DNA of 64,000 nucleotides. It comes from Neoceratodus forsteri (lineage: Eukaryota; Chordata; Ceratodontiformes; Ceratodontidae). The DNA lies in contig CM057456.1 in the NCBI GenBank assembly GCA_016271365.2, forward strand, positions 1,397,325,001 to 1,397,389,000. Reading direction: 5' to 3'. Each line of letters opens with the position of its first letter. Position 1 is the stretch's first letter. A model generated the notes under the pieces. It searched no databases, was not told the origin of the DNA, and saw only the letters and a list, made by a program, of their open reading frames with translations. This document shows, piece by piece, positions 1 through 10,276 of the stretch. Made by a program: the position numbers and the translations under genes.

Positions 1-595
1 GGCAGACTGTAGGCACTTTGCATACTCCTGATGGCAGTATGTAAATTACCTGCCGATGGTAGTATGCAAATTGCCTACACGTTACCACTGCTGATTGCAG
101 CGTTTCTTTTCTTTCATCTGTATGCCACTGCATCTGAACAGCTGTCATAGACCACTCCGACATTCATTGGTGTGGTGCAGCCGTGCCTGCAAAAGGGAGC
201 AGGGCATTGGAAGTGGGGGAGGCACACCTATGAAAACTCATATGGTGGCACTATGTTTCTTGCACATGCATGCAAGCAAACATAAAAAGGTTAGTAACTG
301 CAGTGCACAAACCAGATTAAAAAACTCATGATGACAGAACAATGATCCAGAAGTGCACAGAGTGATGTTCAGAAGGTTTTAGAGATAGCTGAACCAAAAT
401 TTGCATTTATTATTCATTGGGGTGGCATGCACCCCAGAAGAAATTGTGTATATTTGACTGCCATGGAACTCACTGTATGCAGTAAGATGGCAAAAAGCAT
501 ATGAATTCATCTAAAAACTAGGAACCGTGAAACCTTTTGGTCTGAATGTTCTAAATAAAACCATTCTCTGTTTATCAAAACTGTCCAAATGTCAC
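1..595. other. Unassigned intergenic or intronic DNA
   Basis: No gene or known repeat was recognised. A 25-bp unit is present twice in tandem at 30-54 and 55-79, both copies reading GATGGYAGTATG then YAAATTRCC. The right end (about 579-593) is the left target-site duplication of the SINE that follows. Confidence 0.5.
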
Positions 596-1196
596 CAGCC
601 TGGTGGAGCTGAGGGTTGAGGCACTGGATGCCGAACCGGGTTTGGGAACGGACTTGGGCTGCCAGGGGTTTTCAGGGGAGGGAAGGGACTGAGCATCCAG
701 AGGACTGCTCTCCCTTCCCTAGGAAGGGATTGGGGTCCTGCACCGCTCTCTAGTGGCTCTTGAGGGATCTCAGGGGCAATGCAGAGATGCGGTGCTGTTA
801 CTTTGGGGAGGAGTGTCGGTGGACATCGGCACGTAGTGCCATGATGTCATTGCACGTCTCCACTCCTGTTGGGGAAAAATGTAAGGAAAATCCCCAGAGA
901 ACTGGAGAGGCGATGAGAGCCCAAAGGATCTGGCCTCACATCCCCAACGCCGGACCTCTACTCCGGTGGTCCCCAGGCACCACCCACAGGACGGACACTC
1001 TACTTCCAGAAAGATACTGCCAAGGTAGGAGAGGTGGACCTTCCCCCAGGGGGTGTTCCGGGGGACTTGGAAGTTCTGGTTGGGGGGGACCATTGGAGAA
1101 AAGGTCTCGGCAGGGAGTAGCAGGACCAGATCGAGTGGGCATCTCTGAGAGATGCCTTGGTCCAAAGGTGCATAAAATAGAATCTAAAAAAAAAAA
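596..1196 (+). repeat. Long tRNA-headed SINE, copy 1
   Basis: The head (GGTGGAGCTGAGGGTTGAGG, then GAACCGGGTTTGGGAAC about 25 bp on) resembles RNA polymerase III A and B boxes of a tRNA. The unit ends in an A-run at about 1187-1197. Imperfect flanking duplications, AACTGTCCAAATGTC on the left and AATTGTCCAAGTGGC on the right, match at 12 of 15 positions and fit an old retrotransposed insertion. Four more copies of the same family occur at 36240, 39073, 60763 and (reverse) 62928. At about 600 bp it is long for a SINE. ORFs across it are chance readings. Confidence 0.75.
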
Positions 1197-2489
1197 ATTG
1201 TCCAAGTGGCCCGTCCTATTGTTGTGGGATCAGCAGCAGGTTATGCTGAAGTGAGGCAGACCAGCGTCGTGTGTGTAAACCAAAGAATTCCACTTTGGGG
1301 CCAGCTGGCAGGCTGAGCATATCCCAGAGGTGGGGGACAGGGCTCCTGGGGTGGGAGTACATGGGCCCTCTTGTGGTTCACCCATCCCTCTGAGCTGTTG
1401 CACTCACATCAGCTGTGATGATGGCCACTCACTCACCCTCCCAATCGGTGGAAGGATGTGACAGCCATGCAATTTCAATTTACAGGGTAGATTTAAAGGG
1501 AAAATTAAGGAGATGACTTTAAACTCTAGCAGTCATGAGAGGGCCTTGTGGGGGACTGGGGTTTATGTGTGATCCTGTGTGAGGACAATTGTGGGCTGGG
1601 TCATCATGAAAGTGAGGTGCACTGCTCCTGGGGAGAGAGGACATGGACCACCCAGCAGTGTTGGTGTTGGCTATGAATGCAGTCATTCACCCCCCAGCTG
1701 AAAGAATGGTACAACTGAGGCAACCTGGCTTGTTGGAGTGGGTAAATCTAAAAAGAAAGCGGCTCCAGCTCCTGTTGTGCCAGTGCTAGAAATGATAAAA
1801 CAGCAAAAAAAGCACAGCACCAACACTTCTGTAATATAAACAATATTTTACTCACAAATGTGTAGAACAGAGTAAAATGCAGTGGTGCTATGCAAGGTGA
1901 CAACAGCTCCCAAACACACAAACTGTCCGACCGGTTTCGCGCTAAAGCGCCTCCTGTTTTGTTGGAGTGGGTGACAGAGAATCCAAAAAAGGGACTTAAG
2001 AAAAAGATAATTAAGTAAATGCTCCATTCTGTCAAGCATTCATGATACTGGCAACCTGGGGTTGTGTTCCGAGCCCAGGACATCAGGAATGTTTCAAGTT
2101 CAAGTTTTTTTTTTGTGCCTTATTATTGTTATTATTATTATTTCTTTTAATAAAGAGTTCAGATTGAAATTAAGGAGTTAAGTCTCTCTCGCTGCCCTAT
2201 ACTGATTGAGAGGCCCTGTCAGACACAGAGGCAAAACAGGAGATGCCACTTGCTGTTAAACAAGATTTGATATCCTAATATCTAGGATACAGGATTTTTG
2301 GCAGCTTTATCAGAAAATCCAAAATCCTAAAATGTGACTGCAATCTGGTTTGTCTGTCATCCATTTTTATAATGGATTATCTGAGCAATCTACTTTGGCC
2401 ACAGATCCTCCGTATACTGTTTTCCATAGAGATCAGACAGTTTTCTGCACAAAACCAAAATTTCTAACTAAAGTTGTGTGAGTGTTTCA
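1197..2489. other. Unassigned DNA with a possible repeat fragment
   Basis: No gene was recognised. The stretch 1748-2090 looks repeat-derived: it holds a GC-rich palindrome GCGCTAAAGCGC (1939-1950) in otherwise AT-rich sequence. A degenerate TTA/ATT simple repeat lies at about 2118-2146. Nothing supports an exon. Confidence 0.4.
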
Positions 2490-2985
2490 TCTTAATCAGG
2501 CTGTAATCCTGCCTACCTACTTACTTTGCCAACTTCCACAATGAGGAAAGAAGGACTTTCCACTCACTGGATATTAAGAGGGTCCATAGGCTTTACCTGG
2601 ACAGGACTAAGGGCTGCGGGCAGTCAGAACAGCTCTTTGTCTCTTTTGATCCTAATCAAAAGGGACAACCTGTCAAAGCCAAGTGCATTTCAGCCTGGAT
2701 TGTAAATTGCTTTCCCCACTTCTATGCCATGTCTCAGGTTAAACTGGAGGGCAAGGTACATGCGCACTCCATCAGAGTGGTTACCACTTTCCTGGCAGAA
2801 ATACACTCTGTGCCACTTGGAGAAGTTTACAGAGCTGCGGCTTGGAGCACAGTGCATACTTTTACTAAACACTATGCCCTGGATGTCAATGCTGGGCAGT
2901 ATGTCACCTTTGGCAGGACAGTTTTGAATGGATTACTGTCCTGCGTGAGCCATGAGCTCCAGTCACACTAGTCCAGGAACATTCT
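2490..2985 (+). pseudogene. DIRS-like tyrosine recombinase, C-terminal fragment
   Basis: The open part (2729-2971) and the frame upstream of it encode the C-terminal half of a DIRS-type tyrosine recombinase, the enzyme that integrates DIRS retrotransposon circles. The visible core is KVHAHSIRVV (the H-x-x-R block) followed by AAAWSTVHTFTKHYALDV, which holds the H and the nucleophilic Y of the R-H-R-Y family. Upstream, LDIKRVHRLYLDRTKG reads as the N-terminal side of the catalytic domain. The fragment lacks the RT and RNase H of a complete DIRS element, and a LINE tail follows directly. The open frame may start at an internal methionine, so no true start is claimed. Family-level assignment is fairly secure; the exact clade (DIRS1 or PAT) is not. 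Confidence 0.7.
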
Positions 2986-3015
2986 CTGAGCTTGGTACTC
3001 TGACCTAGTAGTGGA

Positions 3016-3721
3016 AATCAATCAATCACTTTATTTAACCAGGCATAAACACCATTGAGCAAGCTCATTTTCAAGGTGGTCCTGGGCATAAATACAATAC
3101 AGTACACTTCATAAGACTACAATTACGGTGGACAACGGTGCAAAAAAAAAAAAAAATTGTGAAGTGCCGGTCAATATGGGCCTATACATACCGGTCAACA
3201 TAATTAACATACAAAGGTACATAATGGTAAGCTTTACTGAATTGAGAAGAGACAACAATCCCATATAGTCTCCGCTGAGTAAGAGCTCATACCTAAATGA
3301 TAAAAAATAAGGAAGTGTTAAGGAATAGGGTAGAAATTGGGGTGAAAGAGTAGGCAGCCAAAAGGGAGGCCAGAATAGGCAAAAGGTAGAGAGTAGGCAG
3401 GGCCATCTTGGATTAAGGGAACTAGGCTTGTAGGTTCTAGGTTTCTGTTGTTAGGAATGTGGGGTGGACGAGATACTTAGGTGTAGGATTTGAGAGTGGC
3501 ACCCGAGGCTCAGGGGTCATCGGCATCTGAAACAGTTGCATGATTCCTTCAGATAATCCATTAATAGAGCTTTGAATGTGAAAATGCTTGGAAGTGAGGA
3601 TAATTTTAATGAGTCTTGCATAGTGTTCCAAAGTGATGGAAGTGAGAAGTTGATTGCTGCTGAGCCAAGGGTAGTTTTCACTCTATGGAGAATAGGGCTT
3701 CTTTGAAGATACGAAAGTTAC
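3016..3721 (-). mobile_element. Antisense LINE 3' end splitting the DIRS-like fragment
   Basis: Read on the minus strand, the element ends in an ATTGAGC...GGTTAAATAAAG tail followed by a TGATT repeat (plus strand 3016-3029). This is the style of 3' end seen in Rex1/L2-type LINEs. An A-run lies at 3142-3156. The reading frame 3631-3437 has no firm homology. DIRS-like sequence resumes around 3722, so this piece probably inserted into it. The right boundary is approximate. Confidence 0.45.
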
Positions 3722-4235
3722 ATACATACTGTACCTGCTGATCTTCCTGAATATCTTCTCCATAGATTACTATGCCCCCACACCATCCTCCAGACTCACT
3801 CTGGTATTATGTTGGTCTTTACCTCTTTCTACTTAGTTTGGGCTGTGAAGACACTGTGTTACTGAGTGTGGTGCACCTTCTTACATGGGCCACCAGGGCT
3901 GTCTTATACCCTTAGGTAAAGTGCCTAGGTTGCTCATAGGTTCGTGCTGCTTACGGTGCACCTTCTTACGTGGGCCACCAGGGCTGTCTTATATCCTTAG
4001 GTAAAGTACATAGATTGCTCATAGGTTCATGCTGCTTACCTCCTCATTAAAAAAGGTACTGAGGTGAATGGGGTCTGGCACCACTGTATGCCAACAGTGG
4101 GTGCGGTGATGTGCATGCGGGGCCTACTTGTGCCACCAGTCCTCCAGAAAAGTTCTGGCTCCTACGGGGTCCTAGTACCTGTGGCACAGACCCATTCGTG
4201 GTAATCTGTGGAGAAGATATTCAGGAAGAACAACA
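3722..4235 (+). mobile_element. DIRS-like terminal region with inverted repeat
   Basis: This is non-coding sequence downstream of the recombinase. An inverted repeat links about 3742-3770 (CTTCCTGAATATCTTCTCC) with about 4203-4230 (GGAGAAGATATTCAGGAAG). DIRS elements carry inverted terminal repeats and internal complementary regions, so this fits the 3' end of the element interrupted at 3016. Between the arms lies a tandem duplication. Confidence 0.5.
3870..4039 (+). repeat. 85-bp tandem duplication
   Basis: Units 3870-3954 and 3955-4039 both begin GGTGCACCTTCTTAC and end GCTGCTTAC, with a handful of substitutions between them. It lies inside the DIRS-like terminal region. Confidence 0.9.
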
Positions 4236-4399
4236 GTTATGGTAAAATGTGACTTTCATTTCTTGACTACCGTATAATTTGCCATATAATTTTAAAAACC
4301 CACCAATGCTTATGTACTGGGTTAGTTTATGTGAAAGTTATTCAAAGATCATCATAGATCTGTAAAACATTTCAGCCAATCAGAAATGCTTTTTTTCAT

Positions 4400-5461
4400 G
4401 TGAGATCTGGTTTTCGGAAGTACCACTTAACAACCACCTCTCTCCTCAGGCTTACTGACTCCATCCTTTCAGGGATGGATGACGGCCTGATCACCTCGGC
4501 TATCTTTGTTGACCTAGCCAAAGCTTTTAATACTGTTTCACATCCCCTGATTCTTGATTCACTCTTCTCAGCTGGGCTTGCTCTGTCAGCAACCAAATGG
4601 TTTAAATCCTACCTCATTGGCAAGACCCAGTCGGTGAGAATCCTTGATTCCATCTCCCCTCCAATCCCCATTAACACTGGTGTCCCTCAGGGCTCAGTGC
4701 TTGGTCCCCTACTCTTCTCTATTTTCCTTAATGATCTTCCCACAACCTGCTCGTCCTCTTCTATCCACCTGTATGCTGATGATACTGTTTTGTACAGTTC
4801 CAGCAAAAACCCTGCTGCTGTGCAAACCAGCTTACAGCATGACTTCAGCCAAGTTCAGCTCTGGTTTACCTCTCATCAGCTTTTTCTACACGCCAAGAAG
4901 ACAGTCTCAGTGACCTTTGGCACCAGTCAGAGACTCTCTAGGCTCCCGGCCCTACCCACCTTCCACACCCTTGATGGGACCATCTTGGAGGACACCTCCT
5001 CACTTCTATATCTGGGAGTTTGGCTGGACCAGCACCTCATCTTCTCTGTGCATAGAGATGCTATCCTGAAGAAACTGTGCCCCAAGCTTGGTGCTCTGCA
5101 CAGGAATTGTAGTTGCATCCCGCTGACTGCGAGTAGTGAAATTGTCCAGAAGATGATACTCCCCATCTTTGACTACTGTGACATAGTCTATTGTGCTGCT
5201 CCCAAATCTTCCCTGACCAAGCTGGACACTCTCTTTGACTCCTTCCGCTGCTTTGCTATTGACTCCCCTTCCCGCGCCCACCACTGTGAACTCTACCGCT
5301 TTCTAACCTTCCTTCCACTATTTCACAGACGCATCTCTCACTGTGCCAAACTAACCTCCAAATTCTGGTTTAGGGGGCTCCCCTCCTATCTCTCATCCTC
5401 TCTCTCTACACTCCACCTCCCCCCACCTACTCTCTCAGATCAAATGACGCCTGCAACTTGA
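4400..5461 (+). CDS. Rex1/Babar-like LINE reverse transcriptase, 353 codons open
   Basis: This is reverse transcriptase of a non-LTR (jockey-superfamily, Rex1-like) retrotransposon, which copies its own RNA at a nicked target. Catalytic block A is FVDLAKAFNT (Asp about residue 38). The GVPQGSVLGP block lies at about 94-103 and the YADD active site at 125-128. After it come a thumb (VSVTFGT, LYLGVWLD) and a C-terminal region typical of the family. The first methionine is internal, since the element is 5'-truncated near 4396: the endonuclease and the N-terminal fingers are missing. The frame then ends in a 3' UTR reaching an A/T-rich tail near 6122. An open frame with all core motifs suggests a relatively young insertion, but without an endonuclease it cannot be autonomous. 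Confidence 0.85.
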   Translation: MRSGFRKYHLTTTSLLRLTDSILSGMDDGLITSAIFVDLAKAFNTVSHPLILDSLFSAGLALSATKWFKSYLIGKTQSVRILDSISPPIPINTGVPQGSVLGPLLFSIFLNDLPTTCSSSSIHLYADDTVLYSSSKNPAAVQTSLQHDFSQVQLWFTSHQLFLHAKKTVSVTFGTSQRLSRLPALPTFHTLDGTILEDTSSLLYLGVWLDQHLIFSVHRDAILKKLCPKLGALHRNCSCIPLTASSEIVQKMILPIFDYCDIVYCAAPKSSLTKLDTLFDSFRCFAIDSPSRAHHCELYRFLTFLPLFHRRISHCAKLTSKFWFRGLPSYLSSSLSTLHLPPPTLSDQMTPAT

Positions 5462-6122
5462 TGGTCCCTCGCCGCTCCATTGTTTCCTAAAATCTGAATT
5501 CCCGAAATACATCAGTCCTCCTCCAACTACTCCCTTACCTCTGCCCTGCCCAATTACCTTTCCCTCAGCTGTTCCTGCTTTAACCCACCTTAATACCCAT
5601 CCCATTTCTGCCTTCCTACCATACCCCCCCCCCGGCAGGGTTTTAAACATCCTGAAGGGGGAAATCAAGGAAGTAGCTACCCCTTCTCACATTCAGTTCT
5701 TGCCTCTCCCCCCCCCCTTCTCCTCCTGCCCTTCTGGGTCACCAGTGTGCACAGCCTAACCCCATCCTTTTTACTCCAACAGCACTTGCGTACTACCTTG
5801 AGCCTGCTCCTGGTACACTCATGAACTATAAATGGTTCTATCGCAGTATTACTGTTTCGTATGTTCATATGTTCTCTTGTATGATTTTGGACATGTATTG
5901 TAATTTACCCAATGTTCCACTACTGTTTATTGTACAATACCTTGTGTTCCAACTGTTGCACAATCTTACAATGTTGCATTGTTTGCACTACCCACATACT
6001 ATTGTAACTGATCATCCTTCACAACCCTATGTAACCCTTCCCCCCAGGTCACACCATGAGACAAGCAACTTGTTGTTCAGTGTGCCCTCCTGGTGAAACA
6101 TTTCAATAAATAAATAAAAAAT
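5462..6122 (+). mobile_element. 3' untranslated part and tail of the Rex1-like LINE
   Basis: This is pyrimidine-rich sequence with C-runs (5626-5634, 5709-5717), ending in the tail CAATAAATAAATAAAAAATA (about 6103-6122). It continues directly from the RT reading frame and has no separate coding potential. Confidence 0.6.
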
Positions 6123-7260
6123 ATTATCAAGAGTTGAAAATGACTCACGAAATCCCGCCTGTCCCTGAGAAAAATCACCCACTTCACGGATATTCACCAA
6201 AAGTCATTTAAGCAAAATTTTTGAAATTTTTTCCATTATATCGATTAAACTAATAGGGTGATAGTTCACTGGTTGCGATCTATTCCCTTTTTTAAATATG
6301 GGAACGATGACAGCCCACCTCCATGAATCAGGAATATAGTTCTTTTTAATACAATTGTTAAAAAAATCTGCCAGAATTTCTGCCCATTTGTTACTCAGGT
6401 ATTTATAAATTTTACTGGGAATCTGGTCAGGACCAGGTGCTTTATTATTTTTTAGTGTATCTACTGCTTCATTCACTTCAATATTAGTAATATCAATTAG
6501 TTGGAATGAATCATCCAACTCTAAGATGGGAGTTAAATTATATGACTCTTGATATAGGATCTGTAAAAAGTGACCATTCCAGTCCTTATCCCCAATGGCA
6601 CTGTCTATACGATTAGTGGCATGCTTGCATCCAAATGCTACCAATTGCCAGAAAGTTCTATCATCTCTACTTATGATGGCCTGAGTCATTTGTTGCCATA
6701 GTTGTGAATAATGTTGTTTCTTTTTGTCAAACAGAAACTTCCAGTATTTTTTTCTTTCACTCCTGAGAAGTACTAGATCATTAGTGTTACATGATTTCCT
6801 ATAGTTCCTCAATTGTACATTCAATTGGTGTTTCTTATCAGTGCACTCATTATCAAATCATCCCTTATAAGTTTTAGCTGATTTATTATTAGAAACCTTA
6901 ATATAAATAATTTCTTGGATTTTTTTTCAGGGTTTCTGTCAAGAGTTTACTTTTAGCTTCAAAGTCTATATTCATAATCTCATAATATTTGTCAAAAAAC
7001 AAATCCAACTCCTCCATTGTACTTTGTTCTGTAACACTTGACCAAACTATTCTTTTTTTGTTGTGAACCTCCAAGCCATCATTTTTAAAGGTTTTAAAAT
7101 GTATTAATTCTGTTCCGGCTTGTTTTTTATATATAGTAAGACATCTGGGATAATGATCACTTTCTATTCTACTTTCTCCTTTAAGTGAGGACCAAAATCC
7201 AAGGGACCTCTCCAGAGTGCCAGGTCAAAAACAGATTCCGCAGTGGCTGAATGATATATG
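6123..7260 (-). pseudogene. Antisense jockey-type LINE: end of endonuclease to RT fingers
   Basis: Read on the minus strand, about 7250-6830 gives a decayed endonuclease end with an ESDHYP block (the His-containing SDH motif of APE endonucleases). Codons 6824-6204 then stay open for 206 residues. That frame carries NNKAPGPDQIPSKIYK and SWRWAVIVPIFKKGNRSQPV, the N-terminal finger motifs of CR1/L2/jockey-group reverse transcriptases, and ends at YHPISLIDIMEKISK before the catalytic palm. The element is therefore an internal segment without the YADD core. It abuts the tail of the plus-strand Rex1-like LINE. The clade is not resolved. Confidence 0.75.
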
Positions 7261-7465
7261 AATTCCCCTTCCAAATCACCAAGCAAACGCCCATTCAGTG
7301 GGAAGATTCCATTTAACTTAACTCAGTATAGGAACAGCTTCACTCGGGTTCATGGAGTGACAGAACAACTCGGCTTCATTTCTCCTCTCTGTCCCACAAA
7401 GAGTGCATTTGAAACCACTGTTATACCAACAAAAGTGGCACCAGTTGATGTATGCACATACAGTA
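7261..7465. other. Unassigned DNA
   Basis: No motif was recognised. A short open frame here (7258-7626) runs into the adjacent repeat and shows no protein family features. Confidence 0.4.
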
Positions 7466-7745
7466 ATGAGACAAAGAAAGAAGGAAGGAATTTGTGGTTA
7501 CATAGTGCCTCTCATACACATTGTGTACCAAAGTGCTTTACAGGTCATGAACCATTTTTGCAGCCATTAGGGGAATGGAAGGAGGTTGAAGAAAACTCTG
7601 GGGACTCTGGTTCTGTACAGAGATAGAAGCACAGGGAGGTGGAATTCAGACCAGGGTCCCTAGAGCCACAGCTCTGTGCTCTAGTCACAATCCTACTCTG
7701 CCTCCTAAAAATATTACCACTAAATGCAATTACTGTAACCATAAA
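7466..7745. repeat. Probable SINE-type interspersed repeat
   Basis: The stretch has the look of a vertebrate SINE. It contains TACATAGTGCCTCTCATACA, CAAAGTGCTTTACAGG, and near the end GCTCTGTGCTCTAGTCAC. The last is the reverse complement style of a tRNA A-box region (GTGACTAGAGCACAGAGC). The family is unnamed here. Confidence 0.45.
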
Positions 7746-9002
7746 GGTTTTTTTGTAACTTAAGCTTATTGAATTAATCAGAGATTGCAGTACACATAGA
7801 AGCAGTTAGAACATCACCATAGCAAAACAGTGGCCCTTAACCATTACATCCACTCCTTTAAACTGCCGTGTATTGTGACATATGAAACCAGTATAATGGT
7901 TTTAAACTTATTGTTTAGCACTGCTCCTAGCTGTTCATTAAGGGACAGAACAGGGTGCTCTCCTCTGGTTTAAAGAAGCATTAACACCTCTTCTCAGGGC
8001 CTAATTTAGGCATCTCATCAAGATCATCCTCACCTATTAATCTTTAAGAACATTCAGCTCATGTTTGCTGTTTCTATTTCTCCAGATGTCTGCTGTACTT
8101 GAATATAGTTTGGCTCCTTGCCCTTGGAGGAGGCTGAATGGTATTTTGCTGCAGGAAATGTCTCTCACAAATGCCCAGTGTAAAGTCGCAGTCCGCCCTT
8201 GTCATTCATTATTGTTTCTCTCCATATGACCTTTACTTCAAATTCTATCAATTTCTAGCCTACAGTCTGGAGTTTGATAGTAGAGAAGGAACAACAGCTA
8301 TTTAAAATTGGTAAACAAAAGAAAAGAACCATTCTACACTGATTTCAGGAAAAAGGAGAGTCACACTGCCTCACAAAAAAGTACCGAAGAGGAAATATGT
8401 CAAGTGCTGGCATCTTAGATTCAGTGTTCTCTAAAGTTTTGTATGGTTTTTTACAGGCAAATGGGCGCAATACAGAGATCTGCATCCTACAAATCTAACT
8501 ATGGTAACAGTTCTTAGTATGGCTAGCCATCTCACAAAGCACATTCCGACTGTGGTAGAAATGCTGCAGCCACAGTTTCATTTACCAGCCGTGTAAATTC
8601 AGGACCCATAAAGGAGTAAGGCTCTTTCTAAGTCAAGTCATGCAAGTATTAGAAAACCAGTGTGGTCTGTATCATGACAGGTGCTTTTGGGAGTCTCCCA
8701 TTTTACTTGTCCTAGGACATGTGGTCCAGGTTAAAGGCAAAAGTGTCTTAAGTAGTTGTAGTGAGGATGAGTCTCGGACTGGTATATTTTGTTTTACAGA
8801 GAAGCAAAAGGACAGAAAAAGACCATAAGTTCAGTCTGTCCTGAAGCCCTGTGATGTATTGCTTCCTAATTAACCCCTGTAAAGGTGTTATCATAAAGCT
8901 AAACTTCTAAATGAAAATCCCACCTTCCAAGAACCAGTGTTCTATTTTGTTTGACCCTTTGTTATAGTTACAGCAGTCTTCCTTATTGCTAACAATATTA
9001 TT
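7746..9002. other. Unassigned DNA, probably unique sequence
   Basis: This is AT-rich sequence without recognisable repeats, splice-flanked exons or long ORFs. The 62-codon frame at 8640-8828 has no family features. It is the longest stretch in the left half that looks single-copy. Confidence 0.45.
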
Positions 9003-9163
9003 CAGACTAAAATTCAGGCACTCACCCCGCTTGTTAAAAGGTCCAGCCAGCTTATCTGGAAATATAATTTTATTACAGGTGATGCCTTAAATGAAATTAT
9101 TTATTTCCAGATAAGCTGGCTGGACCTTTTAACAAGCAGGGTGAGTGCCCGAATTTTAGTCTG
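9003..9163. repeat. Near-perfect 62-bp inverted repeat (foldback MITE-like)
   Basis: The left arm 9003-9064 and right arm 9102-9163 are reverse complements with only two mismatches (positions 14 and 26 of the arm). The loop is about 37 bp. The outer ends read CAGACTAAAATTC. It would fold into a long hairpin if transcribed. The simplest reading is a small foldback DNA transposon; a clear target duplication is not visible. Confidence 0.9.
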
Positions 9164-9690
9164 CATATACAGAGTTGTTTTCAGTTGAGCACCACCACCC
9201 ATATGCACACCTGAGAGTAATTGCTAACAATATCACGAGCCATTGAAACGTCTTTCCATTGAATCCTTTGACCTGCCTGGCTGAAAACATCGCAGCTCAG
9301 TGGTTTCACTGGAAAGACATTGTCCTGTGGCTCACTACATTTTCTGCAACAATGAACACCGCTGTAAGCACAGCGAACATGCGAATTAAATAAAACATTG
9401 TTTTTTGTAGGTTGGGGGTGGGCTGAGCTAGATGGTGAGATTTTCATTTACAGTACATGTTTGTAAAAAAGAACCACAATGACTGCAAGCACAGTAGAAG
9501 TATTGTTTGTTTTTTCCAAAAAGCCATGTTTTTCTCCTTTTCCTCTACTATTCTATGAAGTTCTTGATTTTAAATGATATGGTTGACATTTACTAAAACA
9601 ACAAAATATTTACTGTTGGATGCTTTACAAGGTGGATGGATATGCACCATTCAGTTTTCTGTCATTTAAACACAGAAACATAATTTGGGT
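9164..9690. other. Unassigned DNA
   Basis: No gene or known repeat was seen between the hairpin and the first CR1 fragment. Confidence 0.4.
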
Positions 9691-10276
9691 TGGGAACCAC
9701 TGAGGTCCAGTGGCCATAACACCATATGGTTTGAACTGACCCTGGGTAGCAGTATACCCTTATCAAAGTCTACGATTCTGGATTTCAGACAAGCAGACTT
9801 TGATCAGATGAGCAAGTTAGGAAGGGGTAACTTGGCTGGCCTGGGCAAAATTGGAAGGAAAGTGGAGAAGAGTAGGGAGAAACTAAAGGGGCCATTCCCA
9901 AAGCAGCCATATCATGCTTGAGAATGGTTACCAAAGGTGATAGGCACAAGAGGCCAATCTGGTTCTCCGAGAAGGTCAGGGAGGTAGATAGGGCCAAATA
10001 AATGGGCTTCACTTGTTACAAGAAGAAACAGAAGGATGAGGAACGGAGAAAGTACCAGGTAGGGATAAAGGAGGTCATGAAAACAGTCAAAGATGCAAAA
10101 GCAGGCACAGAGCTGTGACTGAACCTCACCGCAGTGATGGGAGATTGATGGAAACAGTTAGAGGAACGTGGTAGACTATCTTCAATCAAATGGGCTACAA
10201 GACCAAAGTCAACATGGATTTGTTTGGGGGGGGGGGTGTCATGCCAGATGGACCTGATTGATTTCTTTGATGTAGT
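9691..10276 (+). mobile_element. CR1 LINE, left part of a copy split by a solo LTR
   Basis: The frame 9685-9921 reads TILDFRQADFDQMSKLGRGN. It matches the endonuclease-to-RT linker seen in the other CR1 copies here (RVLDLRRADFIKMG at 30780; TILDFRGQTLGKWG at 19850). A region corresponding to RT fingers is shortened by deletion near 10100. The right end reads GACCTGATTGATTTCTTTGA. It resumes at 11455 beyond the LTR; GTAGT at 10272-10276 is duplicated at 11450-11454. Confidence 0.75.

Noticed and set aside
760..1254. 164-codon ORF on the plus strand and a 131-codon ORF on the minus strand
   Set aside because: Both lie within the GC-rich body of a tRNA-headed SINE and have no protein family features.
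3870..4039. CRISPR-like or satellite array
   Set aside because: There are only two 85-bp direct copies with no spacers; it is a simple tandem duplication inside a DIRS-like end.
9003..9163. microRNA precursor
   Set aside because: The arms are longer and more perfectly paired than a normal pre-miRNA; a foldback transposon is simpler, though processing cannot be excluded.
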